Assembly: GCA_032158295.1 (NCBI GenBank)
Contig: CM063250.1
Span: 937,501-1,001,500 of the forward strand
DNA length: 64,000 nucleotides
Origin: Pycnopodia helianthoides
Lineage: Eukaryota > Echinodermata > Asteroidea > Forcipulatida > Asteriidae
Direction: 5' to 3'
A program made the position numbers and the translations under genes. Shown in pieces: positions 32,932 through 45,400 of the stretch; positions within the stretch are counted from its first letter, which is position 1; every line of letters begins with the position of its first letter. The notes beneath the pieces are model-generated. The model had not been told where the DNA came from, searched no databases, and saw nothing but the letters and a program-made list of their open reading frames with translations.

Positions 32932-33356
32932 ACAAGAGGAGGTGACCAGGGGTTATTGGGTCAAGGCAAATGGTCAAAGCGTATACGTCAGCCCATCATC
33001 CCACAGCGCCTCTAGATGATGTGCTTCAGGTGCTGGGACCGAGCGAAAAGGTTGGCTAACATTTTACCCATACACTTGAACTGCCTACAAATCAGGCCCA
33101 CCTATACGCAAAAGTTAAAGTTATATACATTTGAAGCTTTCACAACACCTTGGCATTGGGATGAGAGGGGAGGGCCTGAAAGGAAAACATGCAAAAGGTC
33201 TCAAGACATGCAACACTAGAGTAATAATAGTAACCTTTGTGTTTCTTTGGTTGGTTATATTGAATTATATATTATTTTACACACGCAAAAATCACAATGT
33301 GGATTCTTAAGTGGTTACTTAAGTTAACTTTTTTAACATTTTGAGTTTTTGTTTCC

Positions 33357-33560
33357 AAAGTAATTATAGTATAGATTTATCAAGATATATAGGGTAAAAA
33401 TAATGTTTTTAAAAGTAATTATAGTATAGATTTATCAAGATATATAGGGTAAAAATAATGTTTTAAAAGTAATTACAGTATAGATTTATCAAGATATATA
33501 GGGTAAAAATAATGTTTTTAAAAGTAATTATAGTATAGATTTATCAACTGATATGTAGGG
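33357..33560. repeat. 55-bp AT-rich tandem repeat, four copies
   Basis: The unit AAAGTAATTATAGTATAGAT is followed by TTATCAAGATATATAGGGTA and AAAATAATGTTTTTA. Copies start near 33357, 33411, 33466 and 33521. The last copy is diverged. Confidence 0.92.
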
Positions 33561-36180
33561 TGAAAATGAATGTCTTATTGATGTGGCTTGCTTCTTTAAT
33601 GGCCACTAAAACAATAGCAATGGGAAAACCAGTTCGTTTTGTACTTGTTTTGTATCACGTATATATAAATTCGGTTCCAAACCCCCACAAGCAGCCCAAA
33701 ATACTGCGAAATACCAATAGTTTTGTTGAGATGATCCATCAGGTTCGATAATGGTTGTGGTATCATAAGGGTCATGTTATGCTCCTTTGCTACGCTCAGA
33801 TGCATGAAAAACAGTTTCAATCTAGGCGTAATGGTCATGGAGTAACTGGGTGAGAGTTTGTTATTCCATGAACAGCCACAGGCCTGCTTTGAACGTGACG
33901 ATAGTGCCCCTTTGACTGTAAAGACTGCCCTCCAAAAACACACGGTGATGTGCTAAAAGCAATACTGTTCAAAACGGTAGTTTTGAACAACAATCGAAAT
34001 AAAGTTTTGATGACAATAATTTATAGTTATATAGACAGTCGGCTCAGTAATGGACAACATTTAAACTTGGGTGAAGTTCGGCTTTCGAACCCTAACCTGG
34101 CAGACAAGATGCAGACAAGAGACAAAACAATCAATATAAAGACTGCCAAACACACACGGTAATGTACTTAAAGCAAAATACTGTTTGAAGGAGCATTATA
34201 GTATACAGAGGGCGTGCTTTGCGTTTCGTACATGGGTATGTACATGTACATACCCACTTAACACTGCACTGAACACAACTTAAAACCTCTATGACTTAAC
34301 CTAAAACCACAATTAAAACTTTCCCTGACGTTCCCTGATTTGTGTTTATTCATTGGAACCAAACCTCAAAACCCTGAATTTGAGCACCCCCGTATGATGG
34401 CCATAAAGGGACATAAAACATACGAGAATATTCATAAGAAACTAAACATAACAAAATAACGGTACTTCAAATTCAACTGCTGGATTTAAAACAAATCGAC
34501 TACAGAGCATCACTGGCTAGACAACCAGTTTGTGTAAAAAGACAGCAAAATATTTAGTAAGACTTATTGGTTAGCATATAGGTCACAATAAAAGCACAAA
34601 CATTCTGAGCTAATACAAGCCCACACCATAGAATAGCTCCATCGCCCACACTTATCTCGTGCAACGAAAAACAAGACTTGCTTGATGGAGAAAAAACATG
34701 CAAAAGGAGAGCTAAGAGTGATTTTCGCTTACCTTTCTATGTCCCAAGTCCTTTGACGGCCTCGTCCATCGAATGGATCCATAGACAAACCATAGGCCTA
34801 ACTCACTCTAAATATTTTCATTTTGTTCAGTCTCAAACAGAAAACCTCACCACAAAAGTTGGTCTCGAATTAATTAAACGCTTTATTCCTGAAAGTTAAC
34901 CAATGTTTTCAAAACGTGCTCACGTTTACGGACAAAGATTGCACTCAAAACGGTATATTGCTAGTTTCTACCTCCATGGTCTTCACAAAGCCACTTCTGA
35001 CGGCGAGGAATTCACAGAAGAGTCCAACAGTGCTTAGGAATCACCCTAAAATATACTGCAAATATTTCCCTAGCATTCCAGACCAACTTTCGTCTAGTTG
35101 GAGCAAGAACCAAGAATGAATTTTCATTAAAAAAAACGAAGCTCGAATCCCGTATCTAGAGTCGTGCTCTCATCACCACACAGTCTTGCACTGCACTGCA
35201 ACCATCCACTGTGTCTTTTTCTCTGTCCAATGGCATTTCGATATCAGCGCCACTAACACCTCATTTGCATAACAATAGAACTCCTCTCAGCCAATCTGCT
35301 TGGGTAAAAAAAATGTCAGTCAAACAAAAAATGCAAGGAATTTCGTCGAGAAACAAAAGCCCCGCCTTGATGCTCACTTCTGCATGTCTTCATGTAACGT
35401 GCTCGCTGCAAAAGTATGCGAGGACAAGGCAGTGGAAACAAAGGGCGGGATGGGGGAGGCACAACCCCTCTACGGCGTCGATTCAGCCTCTTCAGTCCAA
35501 GTTTTTAAGGTTGGTTTTCGAGCCTGGGAGGGAGTTAGGGTAAGGGTTGGAATATGAGTGACCAACGTAGGTAGCAAACATCTTTTCAGAATGAGTATAT
35601 TCATTGACGGAAGACACACAAATACCCTGCCATTTTGTACATTCAAGTTTTTAGGGGCAAATTTTAATAAATTGTATAACATTTTGTCTGGAGAGGGGGG
35701 GGGGAGGTAGTGCCTAAACCCTATGACAAAAAGGACAAAATGAAGCCGAGGAATTCTACCTAGACAATGGTGGTCATATTTTATTCGGTCACCATGAAAC
35801 ACATAATATTATACCCTACACCATTATTATGGAAACACAAAATATATCACAAACACCAAGATTCTGCAGTTATCACAAAGAGTATAAAACCAACAATTAG
35901 CCCGTTGATTCTCGTTCTCTAGAATACAGCAACGAGCAACATAATAATAACAATTATAAATCTTATAAAACGAAATACACATTGATATGATTTATATTAG
36001 TATTAGTATATTTTTTTTGTTCATAATTTTTCTACACCGGAAAATGAAGGAATACAACTTGCCCTACAATATTAGATAAGTGAAATACCCAGAACGATAG
36101 TGTACACACAAAAATAATGAGGACTCGAACTACAAATTACATAGGTACACGATTAATAACGGTATCGTTTGAAACTAACA
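33561..36180. other. no gene seen
   Basis: Intergenic. Several open frames of 60-115 codons occur on both strands, but none has a recognisable domain, and their compositions look random. A G9 run lies near 35695. Confidence 0.4.
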
Positions 36181-36350
36181 GGGCCTTATTTCAGAAAGCT
36201 GCTTTGCAGAGAACAGTGCTTAGCAAAATAAGCAGAGGACCAGCCAGTCAAACACAATAGACATAACATTGTACTTTGGTTGGTAACCTGCAGAAAGTGT
36301 CCGTGCTTAGCAAATGTACCGTGTGCCGAAGCAGCTCTTTGAAATTTGAC
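36181..36350. mobile_element. GGGCC...TTTCA-ended MITE copy (degenerate)
   Basis: The left end GGGCCTTATTTCAGAAAGCTGCTT and the right end AAGCAGCTCTTTGAAATTTGACC are inverted. GTGCTTAGCAAA and GGTTGGTAACCTGC(A) lie inside. It belongs to the same family as the copies at 37902, 42507, 42715 and others. Confidence 0.7.
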
Positions 36351-37900
36351 CGTTGCGACAAACTCAACTTGTCTGCTTTCAATTAAGTACACAATAATAT
36401 TACAGCTAGACCACCGACTGTGGTAGTTTAGCCTTTTGGAATTGTTATAATACACGATTATATAATAATTATAAAAACCAATAGAAAAAAGGGGAAGATT
36501 TCACGTTTTTATTTTAGTCTCTCGACTGAAAATTGACTATAGTACCGGCACAATGGTTCACGTTGTACATGATGATATACTCTTAAAAAGTTAGGTTTGA
36601 TGTCAATCAACAAAGACCGAAAATTACTCTAACTCATCAGGGCTTTTCAGATTGAAAGAAATCCTCCAAGTCTTAATTGCACGGTTAGGATAAATTTCAA
36701 CCTTGAACCTTTAAGGTCTGTTCGTACATTGTTTTGTTGCGTGTACTTGTTCAAGGAATATCGATTTCTGTACAACAATATTATTGGTGGATTAGATAAT
36801 TCCAGTAACTAGAAATGTACATCTCTAAATGTATAATTACATTTTGTCCTAAATTTTATACAATTGTATTTAAACGGTTGTCCCTAAAATGGGCGAGGTT
36901 TGCATCGTCACCAATCGCCGCATGAGCTCTCAACACATCTAGGGGTACTTTACACCAATCACAAGCGAAGAAAACATTGGAAGGCATGTGATTGGCTGAG
37001 ACAAGTTTTCTGGATGACCAATTACTTTACAGAACTATCAACTTACAGTAATTTCATGACGAAGGTTTCTGTAGAAGCACCAATAGTTGCTTTCAAATTC
37101 TAACAAAAGGCATAAACTCTCAATTAAGAAATAGAAACTAAATTGCATGTCTAAATCTACTCAAGATTGTAAAAAAGGAGTGACAAATCTCAAAAAGGGC
37201 AAGATTATTAATTTACAATAAAAATAATTCAGAACTTGCTTCTCATATGGAAAGTATAGGTATAATCTATTCGCTTTAAATTTTGAATTCAAATGTGAAG
37301 GTAGAAGATATTGTGTTAATAGTAAAAAGTCATGCTTTACGGTAAACTTGAATTGATTAAACAACCGTAGAAATACTTTGCTTTAAAGCTGTTGATGTTA
37401 AAATGCAGACGATTGTTTAATGACTGAACCACATCGCCATTAAACGACAGTGATTGGTACAATTACACGGTAGATGTACACGTGCTCTTGGACCTTATAC
37501 AACAGAAATGTTAAATTGAATGCACCCTAAGTATTCTGCTCTAGATAATAAATTTAAGACCAACAATTTATTACTAACATAGCGTTTAATGCCAAAAATT
37601 ATTTGATTCCTGTCAACAGCAATGAAAACATTTATTGGTATATTAGTTTGAAATACATACACACAGAGCCGAGATCATAAACTTATTACAGTTGGCACAA
37701 CTACAGAGAGTAAGCTTATGCAATAATTTAGGTGTAATCAAACCTGTAGAAAGAAATACGACTGATCAGTTTTGTGGAGTTTCAACTTTGACCTTGGTTG
37801 GCGTCCTACATTCTAACTTATTCACAATAATGGCCCACATCAGGCGCTGTATGTTCCAGGCCGACCACAAGAACACAATAAGTCATAAGTCAATAAGAGC
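36351..37900. other. no gene seen
   Basis: AT-rich intergenic sequence without recognisable coding or repeat structure. Confidence 0.4.
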
Positions 37901-37901
37901 A

Positions 37902-38087
37902 GGGTCCAAATTCATAAAGCTGTGGAAGAAAATAATGCTTAGCCAATTTGTTTTGCTAAGCAGAAAAATGAGTAGGATACAAGTTTCAACAGCGCAAACT
38001 TTAGGTCATTTTGGCTGGTAACCTGTTTCTGCTAAGCATTATTTTTCTGTGCTTAGCAAGTTTTTGTGCTTACAGTCTTTGGGGCCC
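37902..38087. mobile_element. GGGCCC-ended MITE copy
   Basis: GGGTCCAAATTCATAAAGCTG at the left and TTTGGGGCCC at the right are the ends. Inside are AATGCTTAGCCAATTTGTTT-TGCTAAGCAG and its partner CTGCTAAGCATTATTTTTC. This is a typical internally palindromic family member. Confidence 0.7.
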
Positions 38088-38202
38088 AGGGCCTAATTCC
38101 ATGGTATTGCTTACCACATAATTCTGCACTTATGGCACCCTGTATTAACAGAGTGTGATTTCTAAGTGCACCCTTCTGTGCTTAGCAGCACCATGATAGT
38201 GG
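38088..38202. mobile_element. GGGCCT-ended MITE copy, adjacent
   Basis: GGGCCTAATTCCATGGTATTGCTTACC begins directly after the previous copy. GTGCTTAGCAGCACCATGATAG marks its right end. Confidence 0.6.
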
Positions 38203-39174
38203 TTCACATGACAAAGGTTTATACACTTGCACAAAAAAAGCTGATTAATTTTAGAGCCACTCTGTACAGAGAGTTTAATGCAAATAATCCTGCAGCTTAA
38301 TTTCCTTTTAGATTAATGGTAAGCAACTTAAACCTGAGACACATAAAGTTAGCAAGGCTGGTGATAACAAAATGGCACCTAAACAGAAAAGGGAATAATG
38401 GCTAAACAACACACCCAAGCAGCAGGTGTTTAAATGTCACTAATTGAATCATTGTTTGACCTTTCTGCCTTTGCCTATAACATGAAGGACTTGCCTCTAG
38501 AAGTTACCACAAGTGAAGCATTACCTGGGATGCAGAGACAGACAGGAAAACAAACTAAGTGAAAACATTTCACTGCTCAGAAGAATTTTTTCCAAAGGAA
38601 GTTTTCCTGAGAGGGTTTCACGCAATCATCACAGAAATTTCCTGTGACCGATTAGGTTGTTTTGCTGACTTTTATTACAAAATTACAAATAAAACAAATT
38701 AAAAGTTTGTAATAAAAATTTGACACATTGCGCTGTTTTGTCTACACTATTCTTCACTCTTTGGGACAGATTCCCTAAATCTGGTGGTTAAATACGAAAT
38801 TTATCAAATAAACTGCTTATAAATGCTCTAAGTAACATCATAAAAAAACATAAAGGGTGTAGCCTACACTTGTAAAAAAAACACATTGCATATACGTACC
38901 ACTACAAAATTAATATATTACAATATTAATTGATCTTTATCTGGTTACCTGCTTACTAAAATAACAAAAGAACTTGACTGCTTAATGGCTCATAACTAGT
39001 GTAAGCTACAAATCTACAACCACATTTACCTGTTAGCAGAACACTGACTGGCTTAATTAAAACCATTTTGCATTGTTCCCGCCATCTTTTTTAAACATGG
39101 TTTAAGATGAAACTGAAATAGAACACCAGTGAAGTAAAATTGGTGGCTATTTTGAAACAATTGTTCTCATCTAA

Positions 39175-39327
39175 GGCCATGTCCGACTTAGTGGCTACAG
39201 CTATGGCTACGGCTACACCTAGGTTTCCGCCTCATCATGCGTTAAAGTATAGGACGTCTTTAGCACCACCCTTAACAGCAGTCCTAGCTGTAGCTGTAGC
39301 TGTCGCCCCCAATTTGGACACGGACTA
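39175..39327. mobile_element. MITE with GGCCATGTCCGA ends and GGCTAC repeats, copy 1
   Basis: The left arm GGCCATGTCCGACTTAG followed by GGCTACAGCTATGGCTACGG is mirrored by TAGCTGTAGCTGTAGCTGTC and AATTTGGACACGGACT on the right. The ORFs here are read-through of the triplet-like GGCTAC/GTAGCT runs. Confidence 0.7.
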
Positions 39328-40803
39328 AGCTCTGTCAGTGCTTTTGAAACTATTTTCTGCTTTTGAAACTGTGAACTTCCAGAAGAGAAATCCTGCACTG
39401 ACATCACTTGCGGCTACTTTCTGCTTAGGTCTGCCATTTTGGAAGTTAATTTGCATATAAAGATAAAGTGCACGTCTAACCCTCTGCCGGTCGTCGCGTA
39501 AAATACGTACTAGACACTAACATAGTGATTCTGACTCCCAAAATGGTGCAACCAAGATTCATCATGGGTGATGATGCCAGATGACTTGGGCCAATAGGGT
39601 CCCACAAAGTAGATTTTGAAAAAACTCTTAGTTGATTGGACCAAATCATCTAGACAGGGATTGGTTGGTAGCTCACAATGTGTGTTATAAAGACATGATT
39701 CAAGATTGTTGGAACATATCAACGACTTGGCAGCTTTAGTAGTATTATTGGCCCGGCATAACATGAACCTGGGAGACAACAAAACTGTCTTGAATTTTTC
39801 TTGATGGAACGCTTTACTTTCCATCAAGTATTTTAAAATCATATTAGGACTTTTCTAGTTGTGTCTAAACTGACATAAAATTAAAAACACCATCAGATTA
39901 ATTGCACCAATATAGATCACTTTTCTTTTTCTTCTCAGTTTTCTTAAAACTGTTTTTTTCTTCTTTTTACCAAAAACAAAACAAAATATCAATTCTGCTC
40001 AACAATAAGATACAAAAATCAAACAAAAAGCGTCTACAATTTGTTTGTGTGGTTTTGACAAAACAGTCAAAATAATGATTGGCAAAAAAATAACTTGCGA
40101 GTCAAAATGTTTTCAGGAAATATAAAATCTACATTGGAATGAATACAAGAAATCTGCATACATTTTAATCATTTTCAAGAGAACAAAAATGCCAACATGA
40201 TTTTTCTCAGGTTGTTTTCCTTCACCTACTACGGTTAGCCAAAGTGTGCAAAGACTTTACAGTCTTCATAATTGCCCTCAAATTTGGTTAAACTTTTCAC
40301 CTACTTATTACTTTGTACAAAATCAATTCAATTTTGTCTTCTTACACGTGAGAATGGTATGCTTATCAAAAATAGACAAGACAAATTAACGCTAATCTTG
40401 AAAAATGATTTTTTACAGATCTAAGCTGAATAATTAATAATCAACAAATTAATTTCACTCTAAAAGTTAAACTTTGACGACTGTGATTTGTCATTAAAAT
40501 ATATCTTTCTTTACGCACCTATAAGTATGACCAGACATCTGGATGTCTGTTTACGAACGCTAAATATAGGTGATGGGTGAGCCGAAATAAACACCTTAAT
40601 TTATATTTAAACGATTGTGACCGAGGTGTATTTGTTTTCAAAACCTAATAAGCAAAGTTAAAGAGCAGGCGTTTTTTTTTTTACAATTTGAAAACATTTG
40701 AATAATATCACTTCCCATTAAAAGCAATTATTGGTTTGTATCCATCGTCAGAGCAAGCTCTCTGCTGCTAGTAAGCATGAAAGTCCAGTAAGAGCATTGA
40801 TTG

Positions 40804-41025
40804 GATAGATAGGTTGCAGTAAATCGGCCATCTTTACGGGCAGTTTAGAACAAACAGTCATGCGTTTCGTGTGAGAACGGCGCGCAGCACGCGCACATTT
40901 TACAAACTCACTGCGTGATTGGTTAGTGAACAACGCGGCTGCGTTAATAAGTTGAGCGCTTGACGCATCTGCAAGCCAAAATGCAGTTTGCCCGTAAAGA
41001 TGGCGTCTACTAGGAACTATCTATA
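40804..41025. mobile_element. MITE/foldback element, copy B
   Basis: 222 bp, homologous along its length to 10955-11183. It carries the same GGCCATCTTTACGGGCA / TGCCCGTAAAGATGGC inner pair and GATAGATAGG...ACTATCTAT ends. It differs by a 6-nt deletion and about fifteen substitutions. Confidence 0.85.
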
Positions 41026-42275
41026 GAAATGGAAGGGGAGGGGCAAGCTAGGTATAAAGAGTACGGTCTCCTTCCCCTTTTTATATTTAGTAAGCCCTGG
41101 GTTGATTTCACAAAATGCTTAGGTTGATCTCAAGATAACGTTATTATCTAGTAAGGTTTGCAGTTACAGCAAGTCCACAAAAATCTCTCTCTATGGATTT
41201 TGGTGATTCTTAAAAGAACCGATGATGTAACAACTCTCTTGAGAGTTTTGGTGGTTCTTAAGGAACTGGTGGTGGATGATGAGTTAAAACGATGAATTGA
41301 TCTTACTTGCTAAGCAAGAAAGTGATGTTGCTAAGCAAGAAAGTGATGTTACAATACAAATTACTATAAAACTCATCTCTGAATCAAACAAAGCATTTTG
41401 TGAGATCAAGCAATGGCGTCTTCATAGTCACAAATACGGGGTTTTCTTTCTCCACTAAACCACCCTCCTCTTACTATTAGCAGCAATCGATACAGAATGC
41501 CGAGCTCAATTGTTGTCCGTCTCCGCTGTGCACGCCCTCTATGTCAGCTGTTGACAATAGAGTATCAATACCATGTGACATGCCTGGATGGAAAAATGAA
41601 CCAGATCAACTACTGGGGAAAACTGACATAATAGCTAAAGCGGCAGAATGAATGATTTGCCTCAAAGGAAATAGGCACAGATAGTTAAACACGCAGGGTT
41701 CTCAGAGTTCTAACTCAATGGTGGAAACACACACCATAGAGGCTGCTGCTTTATTTCCGTTCATTGAGAACTCATGCCTTGTACATTCTATATACAGAGT
41801 GTTACCGTTAACTTGAAGATTTGTAATGAATGGAAGTACTTCGTACTGGAGAGAAAATGAAAACGAAACCAACAAAAAATAACAGCTGTCCATTCATCGG
41901 AGTTCCTTTTAGTCACATGACTATTAGGTCAGGAGATCAGAATCCTTAGGTCAAGGTTCATGAAATCACAACACCAAGGTCACTTTAAATACTCAAGGTC
42001 ACAATTCTCAGGTCACCGTTTCCCTGAAGGGTCACCATCAGGCCAAACTTATCCAGGTTTCTTTGAAGAGTCTGTGGCTCCCTCCAAGGACCTGCGGTCA
42101 TTCTTGAGTCGTTGCAATCCTCATTCAGGTCACTTCCCTGGTGTCAGTCCACGACCTTAGGCTCATTTCCAGTCACAATCCAGGGTTGTGACTCTCAAGA
42201 CACTTTATCATGAGGTCACCATCTTCAGACATAAGTTTCATTTGACCAACCTCTCGTTATAGTCTTTGAATTTTA
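41026..42275 (-). other. probable 3' UTR and downstream flank of the SAM gene
   Basis: This is the sequence after the SAM-gene stop codon on the minus strand. It has GGTCA-rich degenerate repeats (AGGTCAC phrases at 41930-42240). A candidate AATAAA on the minus strand lies at 41750-41755, which would give a 3' UTR of about 525 nt. Confidence 0.45.
41750..41755 (-). promoter_or_regulatory. candidate polyadenylation signal AATAAA
   Basis: TTTATT on the plus strand, read as AATAAA on the minus strand, about 525 nt after the stop codon of the SAM gene. Confidence 0.35.
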
Positions 42276-42437
42276 CTAAGAGGTTGCAAAAAGCTTCTTG
42301 ACAGCTTTCTTCTCTTTCTTTTCACGGTTTTTGTTTTCCTTGGCAATGGCCTTCTTCTCCTTCTCAACCTGTGTCTTCATCTCCTTGATCTTCTTCTTGA
42401 AGATGGTACGGTCCGCACTGCTTGACACTCCCATACT
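42276..42437 (-). CDS. SAM gene last exon (basic helix, stop)
   Basis: The acceptor CCCTAG| is followed by SMGVSSSADRTIFKKKIKEM, which completes the SAM domain's final helix and runs into a Lys/Glu-rich helix ending KKAVKKLFATS and TAG. It enters in phase 0. Confidence 0.9.
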   Translation of the reverse strand, partial: SMGVSSSADRTIFKKKIKEMKTQVEKEKKAIAKENKNREKKEKKAVKKLFATS

Positions 42438-45400
42438 CTAGGGTAGGAGAAACCATAATGAAGGTATCATTAGTTTGATCTTACATGTACACACTTTAAT
42501 GATCTGGGCGCAACTTCATAGAGCTGCTTCAGCAGACAATTTTGCTTAACAATCTTCTGCTAAGCCAAATTCAACAGCGATACCAGTCAAAGATGGTGCA
42601 TATGAAAAGGTAATTTGGCTGGTATCATGTTCTGGTAAGCATAATGTTGTTGTGCTTAGCTACTTCATGTGCTTAAGCAGCTCTATGAAATTGGACCCTG
42701 ATTTTAGAAGTACTGGGCCCAATTTCATGGCTCTGCTTACCGCCGAATTCTGCGCTTGCGGTGACCATTCTCCGCTTACTGTTCAAGCGCCGAATTTCTG
42801 CGCTAGCTCTGTAAGCGTAGAATGCCTAGTAACGTGGAGTACGCACGCGCACAAGACGAAAATCCCCGCTAACCCGTGAAATACGCTTGACGTAAGCGCG
42901 GAATTCCCTGCTTCCGCAAGCGCCGATTCTTTGCTTACGGTAAGCAGAGCCATGAAATTGGGCCCTGGTGGCTCTGAACAAAGCCGGTTGGTTTATTCTC
43001 AACCCTATGACGACTGGAAAATGAAGATGCTGTTGCCCTCACAAGCTATTTCACATCTCATTACGCATTATAACACCTTCACAAAGCTCCATCAGATGTT
43101 CAATATGGTTGTATCGGCTACGGCTACAGCTACGGCTATGACTATTGATAAGGGTATTATTGCAAAGGATTTCTTTTACTTCAAGGCATGATGACACGGA
43201 AATCTAGCTGCAAATTCGGACACGGCCTCAGCCAGTTGTTAGTTAGATTTTGAATAATGTCTGATACAATGGCTTGATTGGCCACAAGCGAACACTCAAA
43301 TTGGATTCCCCCCGACTAAAGACAGTGTTGCTACATCACATGGTTTGGGGCAAGCTTTTGTGTAGCAACCTCCAGATAGGCAAACCCTGGTACCATTGTG
43401 CCATACACATTCATTCAGAATTGTGTATGTGGGTCTGCGTTTCTCCGTAACTTCACAAAAGTGAAGACATGTGACGTGGTCACTTTTTCTAGTCTGTGGA
43501 ATTCAAATTTTGGTGGTTACTTGTGACTAAGCAAGCCATTGTACCAGACAATAATCAAATCTAACTGGCAAATGGCTCATTGATAATCTTTATGCCAGGA
43601 ATGATGTTTTACTCGTTGGATGTTTGTGTTTGTTGCTGATTTTTTAATTTTTTGGAGGGCAGCTATTTAATGTAACCTTTCATTTTCTTAAATTTCATTG
43701 GGGGTGGGGGTGGCAAGAGTTCTGAGCAGGGGGCTACCTCCCACTGGTAACGCAGGAGAGTTGAAGTAATTATTGTAGCAAAAGCAACCTCTACAAACCT
43801 TTAGTTTTGCAGCGTCAAGATTAAGTAACACTGTCCCTGTGATGTTATTTGCTGTGAAGTCGTTAATGTAGTCATCCAGGCCATTACCCATAAGCCACTG
43901 GGACACGTGGGTTGTATTCCACTCTGTGATTGGTCGATCCTCAATCTGGTGGGGTTTCCTGCTGGGCTCCATCTAGTTGTACGAAAAATAGTGATGGTAT
44001 TATGACAGAGGACTTTGAAGTAGTGATCTACATTAATAGGTACTCGGTGTTGACATTTGGATTTTTAGTCCTTGTCCATCGGAAACTAAGCAGACACACG
44101 GCAAGGGCCACCTCTGGCCTCTGCAACCCACCAGGGTTGGAATCGAGCGCCTAACATGACATTTGGATTTTCAGTCCTTGTCTATCTTTAGGAAAACCTT
44201 CTTCCCAAAAGAAAAGTAGAAAGTTCCTTTATTGACTTCTCCTTAACTTATGCTTACACAGAATAAGGTTACCGGCTAAACTACCATGCCAAATGTACAA
44301 TTTGTGACTGGTATCCTGCTTACTTCTACTAAGCAGAAAGTTATTAAGCTCTATGAAATAGGGCCCTGGAGCTTTACTTACACTTTGTAGGGGGGCTGAT
44401 ATCTGGTACTTGGCTGCCTTCTTACTTTTCTTCTTCCCTCCAAGCTCACTCGAGGGCATGGAGTCAAAGATATCTCCTCCTGCTGTATATTGGTGGGGAC
44501 CTTTAGCCCCATGCGAAGACAGTTCATCTGTTCATAAAGCAAAAGAGATGAACAATTATCTACGGTATCTAAAGATTGACTTTGTTTTTGAAGGTTTTGT
44601 ATTTCTTTGGTGAGAGGGCATCACCAGACGGGAACTTTTCACCTCTCAGAACATTTCTAGGAGAACCAAGACAAAGATTAAGGTTATAGAGGAAATATGC
44701 TCTGATGCCTTGGTGAAGTTAAGGCAAACTTGGTGGTGTAACTTTTAAACAACAGTTCCAAAACAAGAATTAGTCAAAGTCTTGTTGGTCAAATTATCTT
44801 GTGCTCTGATTGTTTTACAGCAGCTAAAACTTCACACCAGAGTTGATTAAAATATATGTACAATCCATTGCTATAAATACTCTTATCAGTGCAAAATTGT
44901 AGTTGAACATCGATGAAGTGAACAACAGTTGAACAGATGGTAGTGAAGCCAGTTCCTTATTCATGGTTTTCTTACTGCTCTGTTGAATGAAAGGTGTCAC
45001 AGGTATAGCAACTGGGAATAAGGAACTAACTTAACAGTCGTGTTTCACAGACAACCACCAGCCATGTTTGTAGATATACATTTAAAACGTAATGACGAAT
45101 TGAAGCTTTCTTGTTGAATGAGAAACATTGTAGAAAATGTAAATACGCAAATAAAATGTCAAATCACCTGAAACAAATCTCTCCCTCTCTGCAGTCCCTT
45201 CAATGGTTGGACTCCCTGGAGTTGGAGAGGTTGCTTGATGGCCCTCGCCCCCCTGCTCTAGTGACCTTGTGGACAGCAGAGTCACACCAAATCCCTCTGA
45301 GGAGGAGGCCGGGGGTTGGAGGCGTAGGATAGGCATGGCAGGAGGAAGACCGGATTTGGTTGGGCGGGGTGACGTTTGGCCAGACTTGCCTTCACCGGCT

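Noticed and set aside
35211..35557. Overlapping plus-strand open frames of 85-110 codons
   Set aside because: No recognisable domain, no phase-compatible splice partners, and two frames are equally open, as in non-coding GC-richer sequence.
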